From Bacillota bacterium (lineage in GTDB: Bacteria > Bacillota > Clostridia > Lachnospirales > Lachnospiraceae), in contig JAEXAX010000031.1 in NCBI GenBank assembly GCA_023458035.1, positions 1 through 64,000 on the forward strand: DNA of 64,000 nucleotides, read 5' to 3'. The stretch's first letter is position 1; each line of letters begins with the position of its first letter. Positions 1 to 7,736 of this stretch are shown piece by piece. Both the position numbers and the translations under genes were made by a program. The notes beneath the pieces were generated by a model. It was not told where the DNA came from. It saw only the letters and a program-made list of their open reading frames with translations, and searched no databases.

Positions 1-2
1 GG

Positions 3-317
3 AGTAAGCTGCAATGGGTGTGGATCGACGAGCTGATGAGAAAAAGGGATTATCAGCAGGCCTTTCAGACCGCTGTCCGCATGCTCGAGCAGTTGGGTGA
101 AAACGGCTCACTGTTGCACATTACCCATTATCTGGATCGAATCATAACCATTTGCCGACTGGACGGTCGTGCAGAGCTGGAGGAATACCGACGGATGCGG
201 GACGCCCTGGCCGGACTGTATAGTGAGTATGACAGGGTCTGGGAGAGCGGTGAACTGCGGCTATGGAAGCGGACCAGAGTCAATGGTGTAGAGGGAATCG
301 CAAATGCTGAGGTGTGA
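3..317 (+). pseudogene. Upstream fragment of a TPR/helix-turn-helix regulator
   Basis: The frame is open to the left edge, so the true start lies outside the window; a GTG at 18 is only the first internal candidate. The 100-odd residues are helical and TPR-like (DYQQAFQTAVRMLEQLG, then a HYLDRII..CRLDGRAELEEY segment). The frame stops at 315-317, overlapping the next reading frame by 14 bases. The protein ends in ..IANAEV, and the next frame continues with LRCEREEAGLTQEQ, which reads as a natural continuation. I infer that this and the following ORF were one gene of the long clostridial regulator type, with HTH plus TPRs, broken by a short deletion. Two overlapping genes remain possible. Confidence 0.55.
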
Positions 318-1197
318 ACGTGAGGAGGCCGGTCTGACACAGGAGCAGCTGGCGGAGCTCCTGGAACTGGACACTAAGACTGTTTCGCGGATCGAGTGCG
401 GACGGTCGCAGCCGAAAGCCGGTACCCTACAGCGGATCTTGGAACAGTTTCGCTATGGCAGTACGGCTTGCTATACCAAGCTTGTAGTGGGCAGTTTTGC
501 CATGCTGGATCAGGAAAGAGAGATTGCCAGATTGGTTACTTATGATGAAAATGACCGGGCCGAGAAGCTGTTTTTGCAGTTAAAGAGCCGACTGTCACAT
601 CGGTATCAGCAGAACCGGCAGTACATCGCATTTATGGAGTTCCTTTTTGATAAACGAAACAAGCGGAAATCCAGAGAACAGTTGTTGTCAGAACTGATAG
701 AGGCCTACGGCATTACCCGTAAAACGTTTGCGGTAGAAAAGATCGCATGCTTTGTTCCTTCCCAGATGGAGGGAATGATCTTAAATAACATTGCATTGTT
801 ATATGATGATTCGGGGAAAACGCAGGACTGTATCTCGCTTCTGGAGCAGATGCGGACAGGATATGAAAACAGTCCGGCAGACTTGCGGCATTATTATACG
901 ATCATGTCTGTGGTTTACACCAATTTGGCGATGTCGTATGAGGACCTGAAGCAATTTGATAAAGCGATAGCATTGTATGTCAAGGCCATTCGGTTTTCCC
1001 TGCAATGCAACAGAGGGAATCGACTGGGGGTGCTTATAAAGGGAAAAGTTTATACATCTAAAAACATGACGGACACAGACCAACAGCTAGCTTATCAAGA
1101 CGCATTTCAGTTAATGAAGCTGATGAAAAATAGCAGTAACACTTTGGAGCGAATGGAAAAGTTTTATTTTGAAAAGTATAGAGAGAATTTTGAGTAA
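304..1197 (+). CDS. XRE-type HTH/TPR transcriptional regulator, probably the downstream part of a split gene
   Basis: A 297-residue protein. Residues about 3-45 form an XRE/HTH_3 DNA-binding domain (EREEAGLTQEQLAELLELDT, then SRIECGRSQPKAGT). Residues about 150-260 are TPR-like (ILNNIALLYDDSGK, YTNLAMSYEDLKQFDKAIALY). This matches peptide-sensing regulators of the Rgg/PlcR kind, which often control a neighbouring secretion or exporter locus; ABC exporter genes lie downstream here. The ATG at 304 has no good ribosome site, and the frame is closed upstream at 289-291. This supports the view that translation was once continuous with the preceding frame. The real product may therefore be longer or absent. 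Confidence 0.6.
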   Translation: MLRCEREEAGLTQEQLAELLELDTKTVSRIECGRSQPKAGTLQRILEQFRYGSTACYTKLVVGSFAMLDQEREIARLVTYDENDRAEKLFLQLKSRLSHRYQQNRQYIAFMEFLFDKRNKRKSREQLLSELIEAYGITRKTFAVEKIACFVPSQMEGMILNNIALLYDDSGKTQDCISLLEQMRTGYENSPADLRHYYTIMSVVYTNLAMSYEDLKQFDKAIALYVKAIRFSLQCNRGNRLGVLIKGKVYTSKNMTDTDQQLAYQDAFQLMKLMKNSSNTLERMEKFYFEKYRENFE

Positions 1198-1422
1198 ATG
1201 AAAACTCAAGATCAATTTTCGGATCATTGGCTGCCTGTAATAAAGCGGGAGTGTATAAAGTATGTTAGGTGGAAAAGGGCAGCGGAATGAATTGAGCGGT
1301 GATCATTATAGTCATAATTATAAGACCTGCAAAGCAATGTTTTTTTAATAGCAACATACATACATCCATACATGCTGTATTTTTGTTCTGGATAAAATGA
1401 TATAGGATGACGAAATGCATAC

Positions 1423-1464
1423 CCATACCAAATACCGGACAAAATGGTTCAGGTTTTGGTATGG
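1423..1464. repeat. 10-bp inverted repeat upstream of ABC exporter pseudogene
   Basis: CCATACCAAA (1423-1432) is exactly complementary to TTTGGTATGG (1455-1464), with a 22-base loop. No T tract follows, so it is not an obvious terminator. It could be an operator half-site pair for the upstream regulator or a chance stem. Confidence 0.35.
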
Positions 1465-1495
1465 AGTAGAATGGGAGAAAGGGGTATTATTTAAG

Positions 1496-1533
1496 CTGCT
1501 TCAGGAATATAGCGAAATTTTTTCCGGAAAACA
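1496..1533 (+). repeat. Degenerate direct repeat, copy 1 (LLQEYSE..SGK remnant)
   Basis: Thirty-eight bases align without gaps to 3298-3335 with 29 identities. Both copies translate to a similar peptide (LLQEYSEIFSGK here, LLKEYSENLSGK in copy 2), and both lie upstream of an ABC exporter gene. It looks like the tail of a duplicated gene whose remainder has been lost. Confidence 0.45.
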
Positions 1534-1708
1534 GGTGGGTTTTGCTCGGGTGGCTGCAGTTTATCGGCAGAGGTGGATTTTGATAGAATGTGTGCAAATA
1601 ATAAGGCGGAATTTAAAACATTTTTGACGAACATTTATTATCCAAAAGTAAAAAGTATGCTGGAGATCTTATAGCGCAACCATAGTCTGAGTTTGGGGGA
1701 AATATATT

Positions 1709-3289
1709 ATGAATCAAAGTAATACGCGAAGCAAAACTACTCTATTTGCGCATAATAAGGGAATGCTGATTCTATCAATAGTAGGAAAGTGCTTTAAGGT
1801 TATTGCCGGACTGGGTTTTACGGGCTTTATACAAAGAATATTAGATACCATAGCCGGAAAGGCTCAGTATTCTGTATTGTCTTTGATGGTATATGCCCTT
1901 TTTTGTATATTATCATTGGCTGTGGCTGCAGTGTTGGAATACTATTGTTGGACAGAATTTAGAGGCAGGGCATTAGAGCAATATCGAGAACATGCATACA
2001 AACATATTTTATCGAAACACGCATATGCATGTAATCAAGAGAGTATGGATACATATATTTCATCTCTTTCAAATGATCTCTTGCAGGTTTTTGATAATTA
2101 TATTGAAATGATACCGTATTCTGTAGAAATACTGTTGAGTTTTGTTGGTACGGTTGTTTTGATGATATATTATAATGTACGATTGGCAATTGTAGCCTTT
2201 ATATTTTCTATGCTTCCGCTTATTTTTTCTTTTTTTAGAATGAAAGAAGTTGAAAAAAGAGAGGAAGAACTCTCAGAGGCAAACAGCTTTTTTTAGGTGC
2301 TTTTTCTGAAGTGATTCGAGGTTTTCAAACAATAAAAAGTTTGAAGGCGGAAAATCAGATTGCAAACAAATTATCTGTAAGCAATCAGCAGGCATCTATA
2401 TCATTTAGAATTAGAGAGCATGTTGAGATATCTGTCGCTTACATAGCATCATTGTCGGGCCATCTTTCACAAGTGGCGTTTTTTTGGTTGGAATGTTTTT
2501 GGCTCAGCGAAATATGAATGTTTCTGTTGGTACCATTGTAATGTTTATTCAATTAATGCATAACATAACTCAATTAGGAATTTCTATGCCGGAAATTATA
2601 GCAAAAATTAAATCTGCACAAAAATTAATGGCTCAAAATGATCGGTTACTTTTGGCCAATAAGGTGACCGGGGAAATGATTCCGCTTACTTGTAAAAAGA
2701 AAATAGAATTTTGTGAAGTGGTTTGTCACTATAATGATTCATATGTTGGACTAGACAGCGTAAGTTGTGAAATTCAAGCAAATGGGTGTCATACGATTGT
2801 ATTTCTGAACTCGTTTCAGTAGTATATCAAGATGTGTTTATTTTTGATGCATCCATCAAGGACAATCTAACGGTATTCGGATTATTTGATGACTCATTAA
2901 TGGAGGAAGCAATAAAAAAAGCGGGGTTGGAAGATATAGTGAAGGATAAAGGGGTGGAATATAAATGCGGAGACAATGGTGCTGCCCTGTCCGGAGGAGA
3001 GAAACAGCGTATTGGAATTGCCAGAAGTATCATGCAGGGTACCGAAGTATTACTTATGGATGAAGCTACTTCGGCGTTGGATACGCAGACCGGTTATCAA
3101 ATAATCGAAACTGTTCAGAATATGGATGGAAAAACCAGGATTATTGTCACACATAACTTATACCCAACATTGCTGGAAAAATTTGATGGTATTTATGTAT
3201 TAAAAGATGGTAAGCTGGCAGAGCAAGGGAAATATATCGATTTGATGAAAAAGAGAGGAATATGCTATGATCTGATACATAAACAATAG
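1709..3289 (+). pseudogene. Decayed ABC exporter (membrane + ATPase), frameshifted and lacking Walker A
   Basis: The pieces make up a type-1 exporter half-transporter: N-terminal membrane domain (1709-2296, helices around residues 20-40, 55-80, 135-180), its continuation (2299-2485, then 2484-2822), and the ATPase end (2786-3289). The ATPase end has a Q-loop (VVYQDVFIFD), signature LSGGEKQR, Walker B VLLMDEATSALD and H-loop VTHN. The frame breaks fall at T7 tracts 2288-2294 and 2479-2485; one extra T at each restores ..NSFFLGAFSEV.. and ..VAFFLVGMFLAQ... Near 2806-2812 the sequence jumps from the start of the nucleotide-binding domain straight to the Q-loop segment, so the Walker A and about 40-50 residues are gone. 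It cannot make a working ATPase. It is much A+T-richer than the following ABC gene. Confidence 0.85.
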
Positions 3290-3297
3290 AAACGGGT

Positions 3298-3335
3298 TTG
3301 CTTAAGGAATACAGTGAAAATCTTTCAGGAAAGGA
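3298..3335 (+). repeat. Degenerate direct repeat, copy 2
   Basis: Partner of 1496-1533 (29 of 38 bases identical). It translates as LLKEYSENLSGK and then stops just before the second ABC exporter gene at about 3351. It is probably the residual end of a gene that once preceded each exporter. Confidence 0.45.
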
Positions 3336-3394
3336 ACGTCAGATAAGCATATGAAGCATTACATCAAAAAAATAAGAAGCATCTGATTATTGCG

Positions 3395-4939
3395 GTGCTG
3401 GCCGGCTGGTTGAATGTAGTGGCAATCTATTTTGGGAATCTGAAGATCGCCGAGGTGATCGATTTAGTCAAGGATATGGATAGCGGCCGTTTATGGATGA
3501 CCATTGGCCTGGCCTTGTCGCTGCTGCTTTTTGCCCTGGTTTTGGACTATATCAGCAACCACAGCTCCTTCCGTTTTTCGACTGACATCACGGCGCAGCT
3601 CAGGTTGGATTATCTGACGACCCTGTACCGGCAGCCGACAGCTCGTTATCTGGAGCGAAGCCGCAGTGAATATGTTACGGATATTGACGCCAATATGAAT
3701 CAGCTGCGACTGGATTATTTGTCAGTACTGCCGGAGGCCGTTATCGGCATCGGCCAGGCGGCGATTTTTCTGATCGGTCTGTGGTATCTGCATCCGTTTA
3801 TTTTCTTATCGACCATAGCCTTTATCATCATGCCTTCTATCGTCAGCAAGGTCTTCGGCCGGAAACTCAGTGCCATTAATCTGCACATATCGAACTGTAA
3901 CGAAAAGCATACGACCAGGCTGTATGAGATGTTGGACGGCTATATGGTGATTAAGCAGGCCAGACACAGAAATGAATTTCTGCAGGCTTATCATCGAGCC
4001 GATGAAGAGCTGTTAAACGGTAAGAAGGCATATAACATCACGTCTCGGTTTTTCCAAGGAGTGATGTTTACCTTAAATATTTTGTCATCGCTGGTCGTTA
4101 TCCTGGTCGGATCGCTGCTGGTGGGGTATGGTCAGATACCGATGAGCCGTTTGGTAGCATCCATAGCGGTGGTTTCAATCGGTACCAATGCCATAGCCGG
4201 GGCCTTTCGTTTTGTCATGCAGCTGCTGGCCGGCCGATCCCTAAAAGATAAGGTGATGCAGGTGGTACAGACGGATCCGGCCGAAGGCACCGGCTGCGGA
4301 CGCACCCCGCAGCTTGGGATCAGTTTGCAGCAGGTGGGCTACGCCTTTGGCGATAAGCAGGTGCTGTCGGAGCTTTCGTGGCGGATCGAACGAGGAAAGT
4401 CCTATGCCGTGATCGGTGAGAGTGGCGCCGGCAAGAGTACTCTGGCCAAGATCCTGATCAAGATCAATGCGGATTATCAGGGAAATATTCGCTTTGCCAA
4501 CGGCGAACTGGCGGACTTCTCTGAGGATGAACTCTATCAGTCGCTTTATTATATTCCGCAGCAGCCGATTATTTTCCGGGACAGTCTGAAAAATAATATC
4601 CTGATGTACGCCTCGGAAACGACCGACGCGGATTATGAAAACATCTTGCGGGCCGTGCATCTGGAAGCCTTGGCAGCAGCCAAGGGTGAAGAGCTGTTAG
4701 AACCGGGAACCTTATCCGGCGGTGAGATGAAGCGCATCGAGCTGGCCAGAGCCCTGCTCAGAAAAGCTGAGTTGATCGTTTTCGATGAACCGACAGCCGG
4801 TTTAGACCCGCAGAATGCGGCGGCGGTGGAAGAACTGATCTTCGGATTGAAAAACATCATTGTCATCACCCATAACCAGGATCCGGCTTGTTTGGCCCGC
4901 TTCGATGAGGTGCTGAGGCTGTCCCCTGTCAAGGCATAA
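3395..4939 (+). CDS. ABC exporter half-transporter (membrane + ATPase fusion)
   Basis: A 514-residue reading frame with an N-terminal ABC transmembrane domain (several helices, residues about 1-270) and a C-terminal ATPase: Walker A GESGAGKST, Q-loop IPQQPIIF, signature LSGGEMKR, Walker B LIVFDEPTAGLD and H-loop ITHNQD. It would work as a homodimer, or once paired with the now dead upstream exporter; the substrate is unknown (peptide or drug). The GTG at 3395 has no ribosome site. A better N-terminus starts at ATG 3351 (MKHYIKK), but the A7 tract 3366-3372 puts it out of frame; one more A would give MKHYIKKNKKHLIIAVLAG. Expression of the intact ATPase is therefore uncertain. Base composition is like the core genome. 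Confidence 0.7.
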   Translation: MLAGWLNVVAIYFGNLKIAEVIDLVKDMDSGRLWMTIGLALSLLLFALVLDYISNHSSFRFSTDITAQLRLDYLTTLYRQPTARYLERSRSEYVTDIDANMNQLRLDYLSVLPEAVIGIGQAAIFLIGLWYLHPFIFLSTIAFIIMPSIVSKVFGRKLSAINLHISNCNEKHTTRLYEMLDGYMVIKQARHRNEFLQAYHRADEELLNGKKAYNITSRFFQGVMFTLNILSSLVVILVGSLLVGYGQIPMSRLVASIAVVSIGTNAIAGAFRFVMQLLAGRSLKDKVMQVVQTDPAEGTGCGRTPQLGISLQQVGYAFGDKQVLSELSWRIERGKSYAVIGESGAGKSTLAKILIKINADYQGNIRFANGELADFSEDELYQSLYYIPQQPIIFRDSLKNNILMYASETTDADYENILRAVHLEALAAAKGEELLEPGTLSGGEMKRIELARALLRKAELIVFDEPTAGLDPQNAAAVEELIFGLKNIIVITHNQDPACLARFDEVLRLSPVKA

Positions 4940-4956
4940 ATAAAAAGAAATCATTG

Positions 4957-5020
4957 GACCTGTCTATTCTTTTATTACCAAATCGCTATCGGTAATGAGA
5001 GAATCGACGGGCCTTTTGTT
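4957..5020 (+). terminator. Rho-independent terminator after ABC exporter
   Basis: A long imperfect stem pairs 4957-4979 with 4991-5013 (about 23 pairs including G-U, ten-base loop) and is followed by a T-rich run at 5014-5020. Confidence 0.7.
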
Positions 5021-5062
5021 GTGCAAAAAAACTATATTTAAATTGATAGTTAGTTTTTGCTA

Positions 5063-5099
5063 ATTTGCAATTGCAAATCATTTGCATAGATGCTACACT
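5063..5099 (+). promoter_or_regulatory. Promoter with perfect palindromic operator for the zinc operon
   Basis: The promoter has -35 TTGCAA (5071-5076), a 17-base spacer and -10 TACACT (5094-5099) with an upstream TG (extended -10). A perfect 16-bp palindrome, ATTTGCAATTGCAAAT (5063-5078), covers the -35. It is a natural binding site for a dimeric metal repressor such as Zur or an AdcR-like protein; which one is inference. Confidence 0.7.
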
Positions 5100-5175
5100 A
5101 AGATGGATTAAGATTCCAGGGGAACAGCTCCAATGGAAAAGAAACACTGAGTAAGTACGGGAAAGAGGAAAACAG

Positions 5176-6222
5176 ATGAAAAAAGCAGTAAGAACGATTA
5201 TGCTCGGCTTGTTGGTCGGCAGCCTGCTGGTTCTGACGGCCTGCGGGGCGGCCGGAAGTGGAAAAAAGGCAGGGAAAGCGATACCGGAAACCGAGCAGAG
5301 CGACAGTAAAAAACAGGCAGAAAAAACAGAAAACAGTAAGGCTGCGGCAAAGACGGAAGCCGAACAGACGAAGGAAAAGTCTGCCGATAAAAAGGTGGTC
5401 TATACCACTTTCTTCCCGGTTTATGATTTAGCCAAGCGAATCATCGGGGATCGGATGGAGGTGAAGCTGATCATCCGCGGTAATCAGGAACCGCATGATT
5501 TTGAGTTGCCGGCCGGAGATATGGCGAAGATTTGTCAGGCTGATCTGATCCTGTATAACGGCGCCGGTATGGAGAGCTTTATCCCGGATCTGAAGCAGAT
5601 GGCCGGATCTGCTGAAAAGTTTCTGGATTTGTCACAGGGGCTGACCTTGCTGGAAAGCGGCACCTCTGACGGTCTGCAGCAGGAAGGGGAAAACCGGGTG
5701 GTAAATCCGCATACCTGGCTGAGCATCAAAAATGCCTTGATTCAGCTGGATACCATTTATCAGAAACTAAGCTCGATCGATCCGGATTATGAAGCGGAGT
5801 ATCGTCGGAACCTGGAAAAGGCGCAGGTAGAATTTACGGCCTTAGAGCAGAAATTCGCCGAGAGTCTGGCGAAAGTGAAACAGGCAGATAAATATTTTGT
5901 GGTTTCGCATGCGGCCTTTAACTACCTGGCGGCTGATTATGGCTTAAAGCAGGTGGCGGTGACCGGCATATCGCCGGAGGATGAGCCGACAGCCAAACAG
6001 CTGAAGAAGATCGCCGACTTTGTGAAGGAGCATCAGATCAAGACCATCTTCTTTGAAGGCAAGGCGACACCGAAGGTGGCAGAGACCCTGGCGGCCAATA
6101 CCGGCACGAAGACCGATACCCTTTATACCATGGAGTCATTGACCGAAGATGAGGTCAAAATGGGCTATTTGAAACTGATGGAAAAAAATCTGGAAGCATT
6201 GGTGAAGTCATTTGAAGAATAA
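5176..6222 (+). CDS. znuA: Zinc/manganese ABC transporter substrate-binding lipoprotein
   Basis: A 348-residue cluster A-I (ZnuA/AdcA-like) metal-binding protein. It has a lipoprotein signal peptide with lipobox LTAC (cleavage before Cys23), then a charged Lys/Glu/Ala-rich linker to about residue 72. The putative ligands are His107 (EPHD), His179 (NPHTW) and His245 (VSHAAF), typical of zinc binders; the fourth acidic ligand would lie in the C-terminal lobe. There is no long His-rich loop. It is first in an operon with the ATPase, the permease and a histidine-triad lipoprotein, behind a palindromic promoter. Zinc is the likeliest substrate; manganese is the main alternative. Confidence 0.88.
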   Translation: MKKAVRTIMLGLLVGSLLVLTACGAAGSGKKAGKAIPETEQSDSKKQAEKTENSKAAAKTEAEQTKEKSADKKVVYTTFFPVYDLAKRIIGDRMEVKLIIRGNQEPHDFELPAGDMAKICQADLILYNGAGMESFIPDLKQMAGSAEKFLDLSQGLTLLESGTSDGLQQEGENRVVNPHTWLSIKNALIQLDTIYQKLSSIDPDYEAEYRRNLEKAQVEFTALEQKFAESLAKVKQADKYFVVSHAAFNYLAADYGLKQVAVTGISPEDEPTAKQLKKIADFVKEHQIKTIFFEGKATPKVAETLAANTGTKTDTLYTMESLTEDEVKMGYLKLMEKNLEALVKSFEE

Positions 6223-6931
6223 GATCATAGAGGTCAGGAACCTGTCCTTTTCCTATGGAGATGAGCCGGTATTAAGTCAGCTGCAGCTGACGGTGGAAGC
6301 CGGAGATTTTGCAGCTGTCATCGGAGCTAACGGGGTCGGAAAATCCACCTTGTTCAGTCTTCTGCTGGGGCAGCTGAAGCCAAGCGGCGGACAGATCCGT
6401 CTGTTTGACGGGGCGCCGTCCGATCGGGCGGTCTTACGCCGCGTTGCCTATATTTCGCAACACGCAGTGCAGGGGTATCGGCATTTTCCGACCACCATTG
6501 AAGAGGCGGTCAGGGTTCATCTGCGATTATTGCATAAAAAACAGCCGATTCGGCCACTGCTGCAGCGGGTCGGCTTGGAGGAACTGGGTGATCGGCGGCT
6601 CTGTGAGCTGTCCGGCGGTCAGCTGCAGCGGGTGGCGCTGCTGCTGGCCGTATTAAAGGATGCCGAGCTGATTTTGCTGGATGAGCCGACCACCGGTATC
6701 GATCAGGCTTTTGCCGGTGAGTTGTATCGGTTGCTGCGCGGTTTGGTCGATGCGGGCCGAACAGTGGTGATGGTGACTCATCATCCGGAGGCGGCATATG
6801 CTTATATCAATCGCCTATATGAGCTTCATAACGGTCAGATCGGAGAACTGCCATTGACGAGTTTTGATCAGAAGAGCGCAACCGGGGAGGGAATGGTCAT
6901 AAAGACATCTGCGAAGGGAGGGACGGACTGA
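6212..6931 (+). CDS. znuC: Zinc ABC transporter ATP-binding protein
   Basis: A 239-residue ATPase with Walker A GANGVGKST, signature LSGGQLQR, Walker B LILLDEPTTGID and H-loop VTHHPEA. It energises metal uptake with the binding protein upstream and the membrane subunit downstream. The start is TTG at 6212, inside the end of the binding-protein gene (11-base overlap), which implies translational coupling. The C-terminal tail after about residue 210 is variable, as usual in this family. Confidence 0.9.
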   Translation: MKNKIIEVRNLSFSYGDEPVLSQLQLTVEAGDFAAVIGANGVGKSTLFSLLLGQLKPSGGQIRLFDGAPSDRAVLRRVAYISQHAVQGYRHFPTTIEEAVRVHLRLLHKKQPIRPLLQRVGLEELGDRRLCELSGGQLQRVALLLAVLKDAELILLDEPTTGIDQAFAGELYRLLRGLVDAGRTVVMVTHHPEAAYAYINRLYELHNGQIGELPLTSFDQKSATGEGMVIKTSAKGGTD

Positions 6932-7728
6932 TGCCGGATATCTTGGCTTATGAATTTATGCGCCGGGCTTTTGTCGTCGGTACCCTGTTAGCGGTGCTCC
7001 TGCCTTGTATAGGCTTGACGGTTCTGTTAAAACGGTTGTCCATGATGGGCGATACCCTGTCGCACGCTTCACTGGCCGGCGTGGCCATCGGCTTGTGCTT
7101 CGGCATGAATCCGCTGCTTGGCTCTATCGCCGCTTGTGTGGCTGCCGGGCTTAGCGTGGAGCTGATCCGCGAGAAGCTGTCGGCCTATCAGGAAATTTCG
7201 ACCGTAATTATTCTGGCGGCATCCATCGGACTGGCCGGAATTTTCACCAGCTTTGCCGGTAATGGCAATGCGATCAACTCTTATTTGTTCGGCTCGATTG
7301 TGACGGTTTCGGATGGGGAGTATTATTTGGTGATGATTGTGGCAGCGGCGGTGCTGCTGCTCTATCGACTGGTCTATGACAGGCTGTATCTCTGCGTCTT
7401 TGATCCGGTCAGCGCCGGGTTAATGGGGATCCGGGTGAAGTGGATGAATTTTCTCTTTGCCTTTTTAAGCGCGGCTGCCATTTCGATCGCGGCCAGGACC
7501 ATCGGCTCCCTGATCGTTTCATCGCTATTGGTATTGCCGGCCATCTGCGCTATGCAACTGGCGCGCACCTATCGTCAGACGCTGTGGCTGTCGATCGGTT
7601 TTTCGATCAGCTTTGTTTATGCAGGGTTAGTGATCTCTTATTACGGGAATCTGAAGCCGGGTGCGGTGATCGTGTTGCTGGCAGTGGCGGTATTGTTGCT
7701 GATCTTATTGTGTACAAGAAAGAAATGA
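6931..7728 (+). CDS. znuB: Zinc ABC transporter permease (ABC-3 family)
   Basis: A 265-residue, very hydrophobic protein with about eight membrane helices. The ABC-3 features RLSMMGDTLSHASLAGVAIG (residues about 33-52) and an internal RTIGSLIVSSLLVLPA segment are clear. Its ATG overlaps the stop of the ATPase gene by one base. It forms the membrane pore of the metal importer. Confidence 0.9.
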   Translation: MPDILAYEFMRRAFVVGTLLAVLLPCIGLTVLLKRLSMMGDTLSHASLAGVAIGLCFGMNPLLGSIAACVAAGLSVELIREKLSAYQEISTVIILAASIGLAGIFTSFAGNGNAINSYLFGSIVTVSDGEYYLVMIVAAAVLLLYRLVYDRLYLCVFDPVSAGLMGIRVKWMNFLFAFLSAAAISIAARTIGSLIVSSLLVLPAICAMQLARTYRQTLWLSIGFSISFVYAGLVISYYGNLKPGAVIVLLAVAVLLLILLCTRKK

Positions 7729-7736
7729 GGGAAAAA

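Larger units (their letters stand above)
1198..1708. other. A+T-rich intergenic region with gene remnants
   Basis: This stretch of about 510 bases holds no convincing intact gene and is clearly A+T-richer than the flanking core. A 70-codon open frame (1415-1627) has no ribosome site, but part of it reads KLLQEYSEIFSGKQ, which resembles a remnant upstream of the second ABC gene. An inverted repeat lies at 1423-1464. I see no strong promoter for the exporter pseudogene. Confidence 0.5.

Noticed and set aside
1415..1627. 70-codon ORF between regulator and exporter
   Set aside because: No ribosome site and no family; only the LLQEYSE part shows a relative, so it is treated as a remnant.
7440..7736. 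Longer open frame upstream of the histidine-triad lipoprotein
   Set aside because: It lies inside the permease gene in another frame; ATG 7737 gives a proper lipoprotein signal peptide.
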